Source: Melitaea cinxia
Lineage: Eukaryota > Arthropoda > Insecta > Lepidoptera > Nymphalidae
Assembly (NCBI RefSeq): GCF_905220565.1
Contig: NC_059421.1
Location: 10,561,501-10,625,500 of the forward strand
Length of the DNA stretch: 64,000 nt
Direction of reading: 5' to 3'
Part shown: positions 46,001-55,400 of the stretch, piece after piece
How positions within the stretch are numbered: the stretch's first letter is position 1
Layout of the letters: each line of letters begins with the position of its first letter
Made by a program: the position numbers and the translations under genes
Notes under the pieces: model-generated
Database searches by the model: none
The model's input: only the letters and a program-made list of their open reading frames with translations
What the model was told of the DNA's origin: nothing

Positions 46001-46088
46001 ATCAAAAAATAACTATGCAGATTTATTTACTAAAAGTTTAACCAAGGAACATTTCATATGTTTGCGTTCAGCACTAAGCATAAACTAA
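43014..46088 (+). CDS. Copia Gag-protease-RT-RNase H polyprotein, integrase absent
   Basis: The first in-frame ATG is at 43014, giving 1,024 codons; an open frame upstream has only a TTG. Order: UBN2/DUF4219-like gag (residues ~1-190), zinc knuckle C-X2-C-X4-H-X4-C starting at residue 204, an Asn/Gly/Arg-rich repeat region (RGYNNNYMNRG-type, ~240-310), aspartic protease DSGASHH (Asp at residue 350), then a short segment through LISVSKLMEKG. At about residues 455-485 it passes directly to TTRSGRQIKVP and copia-type RT with YVDD at residues 713-716, then RNase H with SDADWAGNKDD. The GAG-pre HHCC motif and the integrase core expected between protease and RT are missing, and the frame is continuous across the gap. 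The product is roughly 350-400 residues shorter than typical copia polyproteins. Confidence 0.93.
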   Translation: MSSIEVYPQLCEGSKFSNWKFRLNILFEEKGIEYLLKGKKEDNLKKDTYKKDDAKGRLIIINCLNDKFLEVVKPATSALEMLKLLSGVFERRSTFNKVLLKKKLITLKHQFSNKLQDHLITFENIINELEGGGARIEELDKVEHLFITLPKEYDTIINTLESLDKELNYEFVKCRLLDLENKLKENSIKEKTENMFITNTAIICFKCKRRGHKSFQCDLNNNLTNNDIKQGTAHNNSKMNRGRVLNNNFFNRGYNNNNRGRGYNSQIYQGRGYNNNYMNRGHRYNNNYINQVRGYNNNYMNRGRGWHHNFSRQANTTEESNLQEENKSTFVALTLEKEFKESNDILFIIDSGASHHFIQEKYEKYMYDIQLLDEPMKIKIANGQFLIANKKGKLEGIYMNKIIVINGIIVPEISHNLISVSKLMEKGMTIIIKQEQMKIYTNDTYNNTHHIYKEGKLFTMRIKYKIVRNEEDPDVQYENSQKIIPEQKETDIVEPVTTTRSGRQIKVPNHLKDYHLNFQAYCFYSEDDPVTYDEAIEKGWSSSINMELEALKGMNTWTETKLPNGKQAIEAKWIFKTKENGIKKARLVAKGFQIKENDEFGNNNYTPVARTSTVRFTLAQAVQNSWPIRQLDVPTAYLNGILESEIYLRPPEGVEVTDGNVLKLNRGLYGLRESGKCWNKRLNNYLEEKGFERSRNDFCLYKNSMKNIWLVLYVDDILITGDKNNLLETIRDLKQEFKAKDMGEVELFLGMEITRTIDTLKITQTRQIDKMLKKFGMEHCNATETPMTKGYQVNKDDEIIQDIPFRQLVGGLMFISTISRPDISYATSFLSQYLEKPTKDLWKQGKRILRYLKGTRTHGLIYYKNDNKCIETYSDADWAGNKDDRKSVSGSVTMYNGNIISWLSRKQNCVALSTAEAEYIAATVSVCDLINVKGLFMNFNSVQNSDVQSILYMDNIGAIELSKSYENSKRAKHIDIKLHFIKDLHNKGEFEIKYVSSKNNYADLFTKSLTKEHFICLRSALSIN

Positions 46089-46439
46089 ATTGTATTTGTC
46101 AAATTAAGTTGAAATGTAATGTAATAAATATCTTAACTAAAAGTAATATTATTGTAAACTTCATTAAAATTTAAAATTAAGATAATTGTGTTAAGTTAAA
46201 GATTTTGGGTTAAATTGAGATATAGGTGTACTAATAATAATTATTGTTAATTTACTTATTCAGAATTACTGATTAAAATTTTGTTGTTAAGAAGTTTTGT
46301 TGTTAACTTAAGATATTGTTTGTATAACTTGTAACAGGACAATCCATTTTAGTGTTGTAATTATTCAATAGTTTAAAAATAAGTTTGTTGCGATTTTCAC
46401 TAATTTCATTACATAAAATTACTAAAAATCGAGGGAGAA

Positions 46440-46677
46440 TGTTAGAATATTAATATTTAGTTTTTAAGCTGTGTAACTAGTTCTTGTAGTCTGTGCTATT
46501 ACACTGATTTTTCTACTCTGTACTAACAATGCAAGATGTCGGTGCTTAAGTTTTCAAGTGTTGTTTTAAATATATAATGTAACAAAGAAAATAAAAATGT
46601 TTTAATTAAGTGAGTTGCGTGGGGGCCTAACAACCTAAATATGCAGATCCAGTAGATAAATCACATAAATTCTCACA
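46440..46677 (+). repeat. Copia 3' LTR
   Basis: 238 bp, preceded by a purine tract and followed by the ACTTC duplication. Confidence 0.95.
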
Positions 46678-47165
46678 ACTTCAGCCTGTAATATCCCACT
46701 GCTAGCTATAAGCCTCTTTCCCCATGTAGAAGAAAAAAAATTAAATGTTATCCATGCTCGTTATTGATATATGTACTAAGGACCTTACTGTATACCTAAT
46801 GTATTTATTATAACAATGTAAAAATATGTATATTGTTAGTATGCGTAAATAAATAAATAAAATAAATAAATAAATAGAAGAAGAATCAGAGCTTAATCCA
46901 TTACGCTTCTCCAATACGGGTTGGCGGATACATTACCTACTATGAGTAACGATCGCTATCAGGTGTACGTGATAACAACTGGGACCGACAATCAACGTGC
47001 TCTCCGAGGCACGGTGGGGAGACCCACAAGGACTGCACAAATACCCCGACCACATCAAACGTATGTATGGCCAATACAAATGTTTGTCATGTACGGGGAT
47101 CGAACCCGCAACCGCCAGCACAATAGCCACAAACCAATGCTGTTGCCGTTGCGCCAACGCGTCGT
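46678..47165 (-). repeat. SINE C copy interrupted by a (TAAA)n retroposon
   Basis: C sequence at 46678-46738 (CTTCAGCCTGTAATATCCC) resumes near 46875 (AGAAGAATCAGAGC) and continues to the tRNA-like head ATCGAACCCGCAACCGCC. The ~135-bp insert ends in AAATAAATAAAT and is flanked by AGAAGAA. Confidence 0.7.
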
Positions 47166-47264
47166 CTAAAGTTATTACTGGTTCGAAATACAAAACGACG
47201 AACATAACTAACCTTACTCCGCTGTCAACAGTCGCGCGTGGCGCGCTCAATCCATACAAATATT

Positions 47265-47430
47265 AAACCGATTTCGTAGATTTTTTTAAAATGCGATCTT
47301 TAAAATTAAAAAAATCGATTCATCACTAATAATGCATATTTACTTCACTATTTTTTCGTCTACTTATGTTGTATTACTGGTCGATGTAGATAATTGAAGT
47401 TTTTTTTTCGTTTGCGATTAAATACTATAA
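47265..47430 (-). repeat. Family F fragment
   Basis: TTTTTTCGTCTACTTATG and GTATTACTGGTCGATGTAG identify the 5' part of F in reverse. Confidence 0.5.
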
Positions 47431-47912
47431 TTACGTTATAGCCATTGATGGTAATAATTAATATTAAGAGATTATCAATATTTAAGCAAATAAGATGACA
47501 ATGTTTTTAATATTTGTAACTTTAAAATAAAGTTAGCTGTGTTTCAAATAATATCTCTTTTTCAAATTTATTAAAAATAAGCTTTGATTGACGAATTGTC
47601 CCAGAATTGTTATGCAGATAATTAACCTTGTACACTAAATTATCAACTATTTTAGACTTGATTAGAATAAAGGTCAGTTAAAGGTCGCAAAAAGGTTTTA
47701 GAAAAGCCATTTATCGCTAAGATGACATTTAGACAACAATACCTATATACAAAATATTACTAACATAATTAAAGCACAATTTTGAACTTACGTCTTACAA
47801 TATTATTTTTATTTTATTTTGTAGAAATAAATGTAAGAGGTTGATACGAACGAGAGGCATTCAATGAAACCACATATAGTACACACATACCATTCCAGCT
47901 ATATACAATCCA
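47431..47912. other. AT-rich, nothing recognised
   Basis: No ORF or repeat supported. Confidence 0.45.
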
Positions 47913-47914
47913 CC

Positions 47915-48693
47915 TATAGCCTATAGCCGCCGCCTCTTGTCCCGTGTGTGTCGTAAGAGGCAACTAAGGGATAAGAATGTTCGTATATTAGTTTGGAACA
48001 GTGGAAGCCGAGCGATGATGGAATAACCATACAGACCTGAGACTGGCAGCAGCGTCTTCGGTGCGATAAAGCCAGCCTTGCGGTCACCAACCTAGCGTGC
48101 CCGAATGCCCTGCGTGGTAACTATGGGCAATAATTGTGTTTGCTCGCAAACGAAAAAAAAACCGACTTCAATTACATCGACAAGTAATATAACGTAGATC
48201 GACGAATCGAAACTCGACGAAATAGTCAAGCAACCACGCGTTATCAAAGATTACTCAAAAAGTAGTTATCAGATCTCGATAAAATTTATATGTGACCACA
48301 TGATAAACATCAGCTTTCGATTAAATTAAAAATTATCAAAATCGGTACACCCAGTAAAAAGTTATTACGGATTTTTGAGAGTTTCCCTCGATTCCTCTGG
48401 GATCCCATCATCAGATCCTAGTTTCCTTATCACAGTACCAAACTAGGGATATCCCCTTTCCAACAAAAAAAAGAATTATCAAAATCGGTACATCCAGTAG
48501 AAAGTTATGCGGTATAATACAACGTAGGTCGGCGAAAAAAGCGTCAAGTGAAAACACATTATTAGATATAACTCGAAAAGTAGTTGTTAGATCTCAAATA
48601 AATTTAAATGGGACCAATTGGCACACACCACCTTTCGATTAAAACAAAATTTGTCGAAATCGGTCTACCCGGTCAAAAGTTCTGATGTAACAT

Positions 48694-48731
<38 letters not shown>

Positions 48732-48920
48732 GTCGAATTGAGAACCTCCTCCTTTTTTGGAAGTCGGTTAAAAATCATGAGTACACGCCATAAATTTCCG
48801 CCTTCAGTTCCCGGTAGATCGACTATTCTCGGCTACATAAGATAGCCGATGGAGGCTGTAAAACCGCGAAGTTAAGCGTAAATTTAGCCTATGTCCAGCA
48901 GTGGACTACGATAGGCTGAA
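47915..48920 (+). repeat. Family B copy split by a full-length F insertion
   Basis: B sense sequence at 47915-48128 (CGTAAGAGGCAACTAAGG to ACTATGGGCAA) resumes at 48776 (CATGAGTACACGCC) and ends CCAGCAGTGGACTACGATAG near 48912. The intervening 647 bases are family F. Confidence 0.75.
48129..48775 (+). repeat. Family F, full-length reference copy
   Basis: Because it sits inside B, both ends can be read: ATTGTGTTTGCTCGCAAACG on the left and TTTGGAAGTCGGTTAAAA on the right, with inverted ACCGACTTC/GAAGTCGGT near the termini. An A-run of ~30 bases lies at 48698-48727. The 75-codon ORF over the A-run is not a gene. Confidence 0.7.
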
Positions 48921-49285
48921 GTGACGCACTCGTATAAGTAAAGTTCAAGCCTATCATGTATCTAAACTATCGCTTCTATTGGACAAATTTTTTGAACATA
49001 GCTTTAAAATGCCATGTAGCATATATGGTTTTATTTGTTGCCTTTCTGTATGATTGAAAACATAATCATAACATTATAACTGCGTGTATGCGTGTAAATA
49101 TTACTAAATTTACATATTCAATTTATCATACACAATAAATTCATGATTATAATTGTAGAAGGCCGGAAGGGTTCGAGTTAACAATGGTAAGGGTCACATC
49201 CCACATCCACCAATAATACAAATAGGTTCGGACTGACGCGTTATCTTATCGCTGGCCAGCGAAGCCTTTCTTTTGCGGTATTTTA
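48921..49285. other. Nothing recognised
   Basis: The 49147-49270 part is less AT-rich (AAGGCCGGAAGGGTTCGAG, TCGCTGGCCAGCGAAGCC) but I cannot assign it. Confidence 0.4.
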
Positions 49286-49286
49286 A

Positions 49287-49385
49287 CCAACTTTTTAAAA
49301 AAAGAGAAGGTTCTCAATTCGACTGTATTTTGTAACTTTTTACTGAGAGGACCGACTTCGATGATTCTTTATTAAATCAATAGGT
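49287..49385 (-). repeat. Family F end fragment
   Basis: AACCAACTTTTTAAAAAAAG to GATTCTTTATTAAAT; the F terminus in reverse. Confidence 0.5.
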
Positions 49386-49437
49386 AGTTTATTAAACATT
49401 ATATATATTTACAATTCACAACTTAAGAACTAAATAT

Positions 49438-49650
49438 TTACAGATAGTTTTGGTATAAATCATGTCCGCGTGGAATTGTGCCAAGAATGCTGGCAGCATT
49501 TCCCCGTTGAATCGCTTTGCCGATTCTCTGGGCAAAAAATGCACCAGCCCTCTTGTCACCCGTGGAGGCAATAAGGCGTGGAGTTATTTCATTTAAAATT
49601 TTTTTAGCACCACTACTCCAAGGTCCAAGTATTTCGACTGCAAACGGCAC
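49438..49650 (-). pseudogene. Reverse-transcriptase C-terminal remnant
   Basis: A 70-codon minus-strand frame encodes VEILGPWSSGAKKIL, LIASTGDKRAGAFF and IQRGNAASILG. I recognise this motif set from the far C-terminus of reverse-transcriptase-bearing transposon proteins in many invertebrates. No RT core lies upstream: 20 bp beyond the ORF the BEL/Pao LTR begins and other repeats follow the element, so this is a truncated remnant. Which retroelement clade it belongs to is uncertain. Confidence 0.5.
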
Positions 49651-49669
49651 AAAAATGATTATATATATA

Positions 49670-50252
49670 TGTTATGAACCAAATGTAGCAACACTAAACT
49701 ATTATATTATCTATGACAGTTAGTATAGTTTACGAAATGGTTTTAATCTATGAGCTGTCATTCGTCACCTTTTTGAATTTAAAATTTGCATCGTTTTCCG
49801 GTCTCCGTATAAAAGTTACGCTTTTGTTTGTACTTGTTCGTTCTCGCGAAAAATTATCGCCTTTTGTTGATCGAACCATCCTTTGTTGTTTGAAGTAATT
49901 TAATTGTTAATAGCAAATTGTATTCCTTGTATTCCTTGTTGAATTATTGTGAAAAACGTGAGGGAACTACGCCGAACAACGGCCATTTTGATTGCTGGTT
50001 CCTGCTTCAGCCCGCCACTTCAGTTAAGTATAATTGATTAGCATTAGACGTAATGATTGGCCAATTATAGTTTGATGTTAATTAAGTTATACCTGGCGAG
50101 GCTTCACCGAACAGTATTCAGTGAAACTAAGGTAGGATTTTTATTTAAGACATTAAGTGTTAGCTCTGCGTACTGCAGACAAGTGTTCGTCCCGTTCGTA
50201 CCTGAGATCACGCTTCCACTCGTTTTTAATATACTCCAGGTCGGACGTAACA
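49670..50252 (+). repeat. BEL/Pao 5' LTR
   Basis: 583 bp, nearly identical to 56343-56925. The small ORFs within it occur in both LTRs and are not genes. Confidence 0.95.
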
Positions 50253-50257
50253 AGTTT

Positions 50258-50269
50258 TGGTAGCAGAGC
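50258..50269 (+). promoter_or_regulatory. Primer-binding site, initiator tRNA-Met like
   Basis: TGGTAGCAGAGC lies 5 nt after the 5' LTR. It is complementary to the 3' end of insect initiator tRNA-Met (GCTCTGCTACCA) over 12 bases, then diverges. The tRNA comparison is from memory. Confidence 0.65.
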
Positions 50270-50713
50270 GTGGTTAACTTATTGTTGCTCAGTTTATTAT
50301 ATTGTATGAATAAGTTAGGTCACAATTTGTTTAATTCTTTCTTTATTAAAATATTATATTTAGATACTTAAGGTCTAATATTTGGATTTGAGTTAATAAC
50401 AGCTGTTATCTTATGCTTTATTGAAGGTTAATTTCTTATAAATACCCTTGTTTGTTAGTATAAGATTAGAAATAGCTGTTTAAATGGGTATTTATCAGTA
50501 AATTCATTAATTTGTTGAGTAAATTATGTTATTGCTTTGAATCTAGTTTGTTGAAATATTAGATTAAAAAACTTAGTTTTAATTTTTTCTTGTATTATTA
50601 CTGAAGTTATTTAAGATTTGATACTTGATTTCAATTCAGTGATAGCAGTTGTTTCATTGGAATTAATTTGATTATTGTTTGTTGTTACTGTTGTTATATC
50701 TGTGCCTTTGAAG

Positions 50714-52420
50714 ATGACTTCGACCGCGGTCACCATGGTCCGTGAATCTTGTTCAGGAATCACAGCTCAACTGAGATGGTTCAGTTCAGCGGTCGCCTTG
50801 GTGAATAGGGAAGACCGCACGGAGGCCTTAATAGACAGGTACGAGAAATGCCCGGCTCGACTTGAACAGGTCGAGACTCTGTACCAGCGCCTCCTTCTGC
50901 ACCTTGACGATGTGCCAATGGAGTCGCTTCCGAAGGAGCGACGGGAGCAAGTCCACGAGGACTACGTCCAAATTTTGGGCCTCGCCGATGAAATCTCCCA
51001 ACGCGCCCGGGAGATCTTAGCCTCGCGCGCCGGAGTACCGCCTACAAGGGCCTCTTTGAAGACTCCCGTGGGCCTTTTGACCCGACTGCCTAACCTGGAT
51101 CTCCCCCATTTCGATGGTCGACTCGACGCGTGGATGGGTTTCATCGGCCTGTTCGAAAGCCTTGTGGACTCTAGGGAGGATTTGAGCCTGTCCCAAAAGC
51201 TGGCCTACCTGCTCTCAGTGCTGGATGGAGAGGCAAGAGAATTGGTGCAGCACCTCCCGATTTGTGAAGGGAGCTATGCGGTCGCGCGGTCATTACTCAC
51301 CAAGCGCTACCAAAACCAGCGCTGTCTGGCCGATGCTCATATCGACCAGATAATGGACATTCCTGTCGTGAGTAATACCGCCCAGTTGAGGACCAAGATG
51401 CTTAACCCCCTCGTTGCAGCTACCAATGCTCTTAGCCGCTTGGGCCTGCCGGTTGACCAGTCGTCATACTGGTTGGTGCGTATTATGCTCAAGCGGTTGC
51501 CGGTGTCCCTGAGAGCACGTTTTGAACAGGCGCACACTAGGGATGAGGCATCTCCTCTCCCTAGTTATGAGCAATTGTTGGCGTTCCTGGAGAATGAGTG
51601 TCGCATGGGCGACGTTATGGATGCGCCGGTGGGACTATCAAGCTCCGGACCCACCAACAAACGGCGCACTGCTCAAATGGCGCCAAAGGGAAGGGCGTCC
51701 CCCCGCTTTGCAGTCGCGCAGGCTGCGCGACCGGTCTGCCGGTTCTGTAAGTCCCGGGGGCACCGAACGATGCAGTGCCCGGACTTTGTAGCGTTGCATG
51801 TGGCCTCTCGTAGGCGGATTGCTAAGGCCCGAGGCTGGTGTTTCTCCTGCCTGGGGGACCACTTTCAGCGCGCTTGCCCCGACATGCACCCGTGTCCTGT
51901 TTGTGGAGGGCAACATTTAAAGGTGCTGTGCGCCAACGCAAATGGCCGCCGCGACCACCCGGGGTCGCCTTCGGGCGGGTATGAGAGCGGACACCGGGCT
52001 CAGTCCCGCAATTTGGAGTCCGGCTCACCTCCCCCCCGCCACGCAGATTGTGCTGCTGTGGATCGCCGACATGATTCGGCGCGCAGCCCCACGGGCGGGT
52101 ATGGAAGGGGGCCTCGGGTTCAATCCCGCACCTTTGTGCCCCGTTCGCCCTCACCGCACCCTCGTGACCAATCACGGTCACCTCCAGTCATTTACCACGA
52201 TTACCGTGACGCACGTCCGGTACGATTGCCGTCCCCCCCTCTGGCGGAGCGTCCCCGTTTGGAGCCGCGCAACCCTCAGTACGGACGCTCCCGGCGCTAC
52301 GAACCGCCGACTATGGCTCGTGGCAGTCGCCATCGACAGGAGGGCGAGTTTAAACCACTCCCTCGTTTTGACGTGCCGTCCCGGGACAGCGGCGATAGAT
52401 CGCCGCCACGCCAACATTAG
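50714..52420 (+). CDS. BEL/Pao Gag, ending in UAG
   Basis: The first in-frame ATG is at 50714 (AAGATGACT), giving 568 codons to TAG 52418-52420. The N-terminal third is helical and charged. A DUF1759-type region follows (LPHFDGRLDAWMGF). Three zinc-binding clusters begin at residue 342: CRFCKSRGHRTMQC, CFSCLGDHFQRAC and CPVCGGQHLKVLC. The C-terminal part is rich in Arg, Ser, Pro and Gly with repeated SPSGGY/SPTGGY-like units, likely nucleic-acid binding. Known role of the family: virus-like particle formation and RNA packaging. Pol follows in the same frame, so this stop is the only barrier to a gag-pol fusion. Confidence 0.92.
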   Translation: MTSTAVTMVRESCSGITAQLRWFSSAVALVNREDRTEALIDRYEKCPARLEQVETLYQRLLLHLDDVPMESLPKERREQVHEDYVQILGLADEISQRAREILASRAGVPPTRASLKTPVGLLTRLPNLDLPHFDGRLDAWMGFIGLFESLVDSREDLSLSQKLAYLLSVLDGEARELVQHLPICEGSYAVARSLLTKRYQNQRCLADAHIDQIMDIPVVSNTAQLRTKMLNPLVAATNALSRLGLPVDQSSYWLVRIMLKRLPVSLRARFEQAHTRDEASPLPSYEQLLAFLENECRMGDVMDAPVGLSSSGPTNKRRTAQMAPKGRASPRFAVAQAARPVCRFCKSRGHRTMQCPDFVALHVASRRRIAKARGWCFSCLGDHFQRACPDMHPCPVCGGQHLKVLCANANGRRDHPGSPSGGYESGHRAQSRNLESGSPPPRHADCAAVDRRHDSARSPTGGYGRGPRVQSRTFVPRSPSPHPRDQSRSPPVIYHDYRDARPVRLPSPPLAERPRLEPRNPQYGRSRRYEPPTMARGSRHRQEGEFKPLPRFDVPSRDSGDRSPPRQH

Positions 52421-52431
52421 GATGTTGGCGT
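52408..52431 (+). promoter_or_regulatory. Hairpin presenting the gag UAG stop in its loop
   Basis: Arms ACGCCAACAT (52408-52417) and ATGTTGGCGT (52422-52431) form a perfect 10-bp stem around a TAGG loop whose first three bases are the in-frame stop. A second hairpin, GCGGCGAT with ATCGCCGC (52389-52396 and 52399-52406), abuts it on the 5' side. A role in stop-codon readthrough is inference. Confidence 0.6.
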
Positions 52432-55400
52432 CTGCCCCCGCTATGCACCACCCCCTTTTGAGACCGTCCTCTTGCCCACGGCCTATGTCCGGGTCTGGGG
52501 ACGGACGGGCGCCTCGGTTGTAGTCCGAGCAATATTGGACACAGGCTCACAAGGGTGCATAGCCTCGTCTTGGTTGGTGGGGCAGACTGGCCTGAATATT
52601 AAAAAGTATTCAGATGTAATAAGAGGTGTCGGGAACGCCCCTGTAACCACGGTTGAGGGCCACGTTTCGTTTGAGTTCTCGCCTTCAAATTCTCCACGCC
52701 CGACGCTGAGATCGTCGGCCATTGTGATGGAGAACATCTTGGGCAGTCACCCGCAAGTTCGGTTGTCTGCGGATGCGGTAAAATTGTCCGCCGATTTGGA
52801 CTTGGCTGACCCTAAATTCGACCTACCTGGCACGGTCGATTTGTTGCTTGGCGCCGATGTACTAGGCAAAATATTACTCGGTAAGGATCGTGTTTTGCAG
52901 CCAGGTGGCTTAGTAGCCCTCCGGACCATATTTGGGTTCGCATTGATGGGGCCTGTATTGAGGGCTCCCCCTCCTGCTGAACCTGGAACGGCTTTGATGG
53001 TGGGCTCCGCCCTCTCTGACGCCGTGCAGAGATTTTGGGAAGTGGAAGAGCCACCACAAGCACCCCGCTCTGATCCGGAACACGAGGAGTGTGAACGGTT
53101 CTACAAGAGCAACACCAGTTATCTTCGTTCTGGCCGGATCATGACAAGATTGCCATTTCTTGCCGTACGACCGCCCCTTGGCGACTCGCGGCCTACTGCA
53201 GAGAAGCGTTTGTTGGCAATGGAACGCCGCATGAGCAGGGACCCGCTACTCAAAGAGAAGTATATTGACTTCATGCGGGAGTATGAAGATTTGGGACACA
53301 TGTCTGTGTCAAAATTTGATTGGCGCTCGATGGAGCATTTTTTCCTCCCACATCATGCTGTGATAAAGCCGTCAAGTGGCAAGCTGCGCACAGTATTTGA
53401 TGGTTCTGCGCAGACCACATCGGGAGTGTCCTTGAACCAGTGTCTTCATTCTGGTCCCAAATTGCTTAAGGACCTTTGTGACGTCATCACGCGGTTTCGG
53501 CGTCACCAATTCGTTTTCGTAGCTGACATCAAGATGATGTTCAGGCAAACGGTAATCCACCCTGATGATCGTCGATACCAGCTGATATTGTGGCGGGAAA
53601 ACCCGCAAGATCCCATACTTGTCTACGAACTCAACACGAACACATACGGGCTGCGGTCTAGCCCCTTTTTGGCCATACGTTCGCTTTGGGAGCTCGCAGA
53701 TCGAGAGCGTATGTCGTTTCCTCGCGCAGCCGCCATTTTGAAGGAGGACCTATATGTTGATGACATATGCACTGGTGCGTCCACGGAGAGAGAGGCTCTC
53801 CTTTTGCGTGACGAATTGATTGGCATCCTAGCCTCCGCAGGATATGAATTGCGTAAATGGATCTCCAACTTACCTGCGCTCTTGGATGGGCTACCTGATG
53901 ACCACCAGCAGGATCCTCACCTATTTGAGAACCGTGACAATCCTACCATGATGACAGTCCTTGGAATACAGTACAGACCAGTCCAGGACATCTTCACGTT
54001 CAACGTCGATTTGGATTCGCCTCGCACTTGGACGAAACGGCTGGTTCTGTCGACTGTCGCGAGAACGTTTGATCCCAATGGTTGGATATGCCCAGTCATA
54101 TTCTGGGCCAAATGCTTCCTGCAGAGACTTTGGACTGCAGGTCTTGGATGGGACGAGCCACTCCGCGAAGCTATTTTGAAGGACTGGCTCCTGTTTGCTT
54201 CCTCATTGCCTGCTATCAATATGATATCGTTGCCCCGTGCTATGCTTCCACCAGGGAAGCATACAGCGTCCCTTCATGGGTTTTCGGACGCTTCGGAACG
54301 TGGGTACGCAGCAGCCGTATATTTGCGCACCGTGACCATGGATGGTCAAGTGAAGGTGTCATTGGTCATGGCGAAGAGCAAGGTCGCGCCTCTTCGAACT
54401 ACCTTGACAATTCCCAAGCTAGAGTTGTCAGGGGCGGCCCTTCTTGCTCGCCTCTTGAATCACGTCATGTCCACCTTGTGCCCGTCAGTTAACATTGAGA
54501 CAGTCTATGCATGGACTGACAGTCAAATTGTCCTATGTTGGCTGAAGACGTCAGTCCACACCTTAGAGGTGTTTGTTGCAAATCGGGTCTCTCAGATCCA
54601 GAAATCGGAAACCCCGTTAATCTGGAGGCATGTGCCTGGCGAAGTCAACCCTGCTGATTGCGCATCACGGGGATGTATGGCCCCCTTTTTGGTTGAGCAC
54701 TCCCTGTGGTGGGGACCTGAGTGGTTGACCAGGTCAGAATCTAATTGGCCGCGAACACCGGCCTTGGATACTGTCACATTGCCTGGGTTGCGAACCCTTG
54801 CGATTGAACGGCGGGACCATCCGTTCGACCCAGATTTCCTAATGAATCGCTACAGCTCATTAGACAAATTACTGGGGGTCACCGCTTGGATCAAGCGCTT
54901 CACCAGAAATTGTAGACACCCACAGAACAAATGCTTGGAGGCGTTCTTATCGCCACAAGAGCTCCAGGATGCTCTTCTTCATTGGGTTCGTTCTGTGCAA
55001 GAAGAGAACTTTGAAAATGAGATTGATATTTTGAGAAAAGGCAAATGTAAGCTGTCTGGAGCCATTTGCAAACTGAACCCCTTTTTGGACAGTGCGGGTC
55101 TTTTGCGAGTCGGAGGGCGTCTAAGGAACGCAAACCTCCCGTATGGAGCTCGTCATCCCCTCCTGTTGCCCAAAAGTGGCCACTTAGTGAGTTTGTTAGT
55201 GACTGATCGTCACATCAAGAACTCCCACGCCGGCTGTAATGCCTTATTGGCCATTTTACAACGAGAATTTTGGATTTTATCGGCCCGAAGGACGATCCGT
55301 AGTGTGGTCTTTCGCTGCATGTCTTGTTATAGACTCAAGGCCTCTACCATGCAGCCTATCATGGGTGACCTGCCGTCAGATCGGGTCACAGAGGCAAGGC

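Larger units (their letters stand above)
42607..46677 (+). mobile_element. Ty1/copia element lacking integrase, recent insertion
   Basis: LTRs at 42607-42844 and 46440-46677 (238 bp each) appear identical base for base and have TGTT...CACA ends. ACTTC is duplicated at 42602-42606 and 46678-46682. A purine tract GAGGGAGAA precedes the 3' LTR. One ORF fills the interior. Identical LTRs indicate a young insertion. I could not identify a primer-binding site with a tRNA match after the 5' LTR. Confidence 0.93.

Noticed and set aside
49713..49898. 61-codon ORF, repeated at 56386-56571
   Set aside because: Both copies lie in the BEL/Pao LTRs; the repetition reflects LTR identity, not a gene.
51942..52523. 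193-codon ORF overlapping gag in another frame
   Set aside because: Composition is that of a shadow frame of the GC-rich gag C-terminus. It ends soon after the pol start and has no recognisable domain.
53917..54492. Several 70-136-codon ORFs on both strands within pol
   Set aside because: GC-rich coding DNA produces long shadow frames; all lie inside the intact pol frame.
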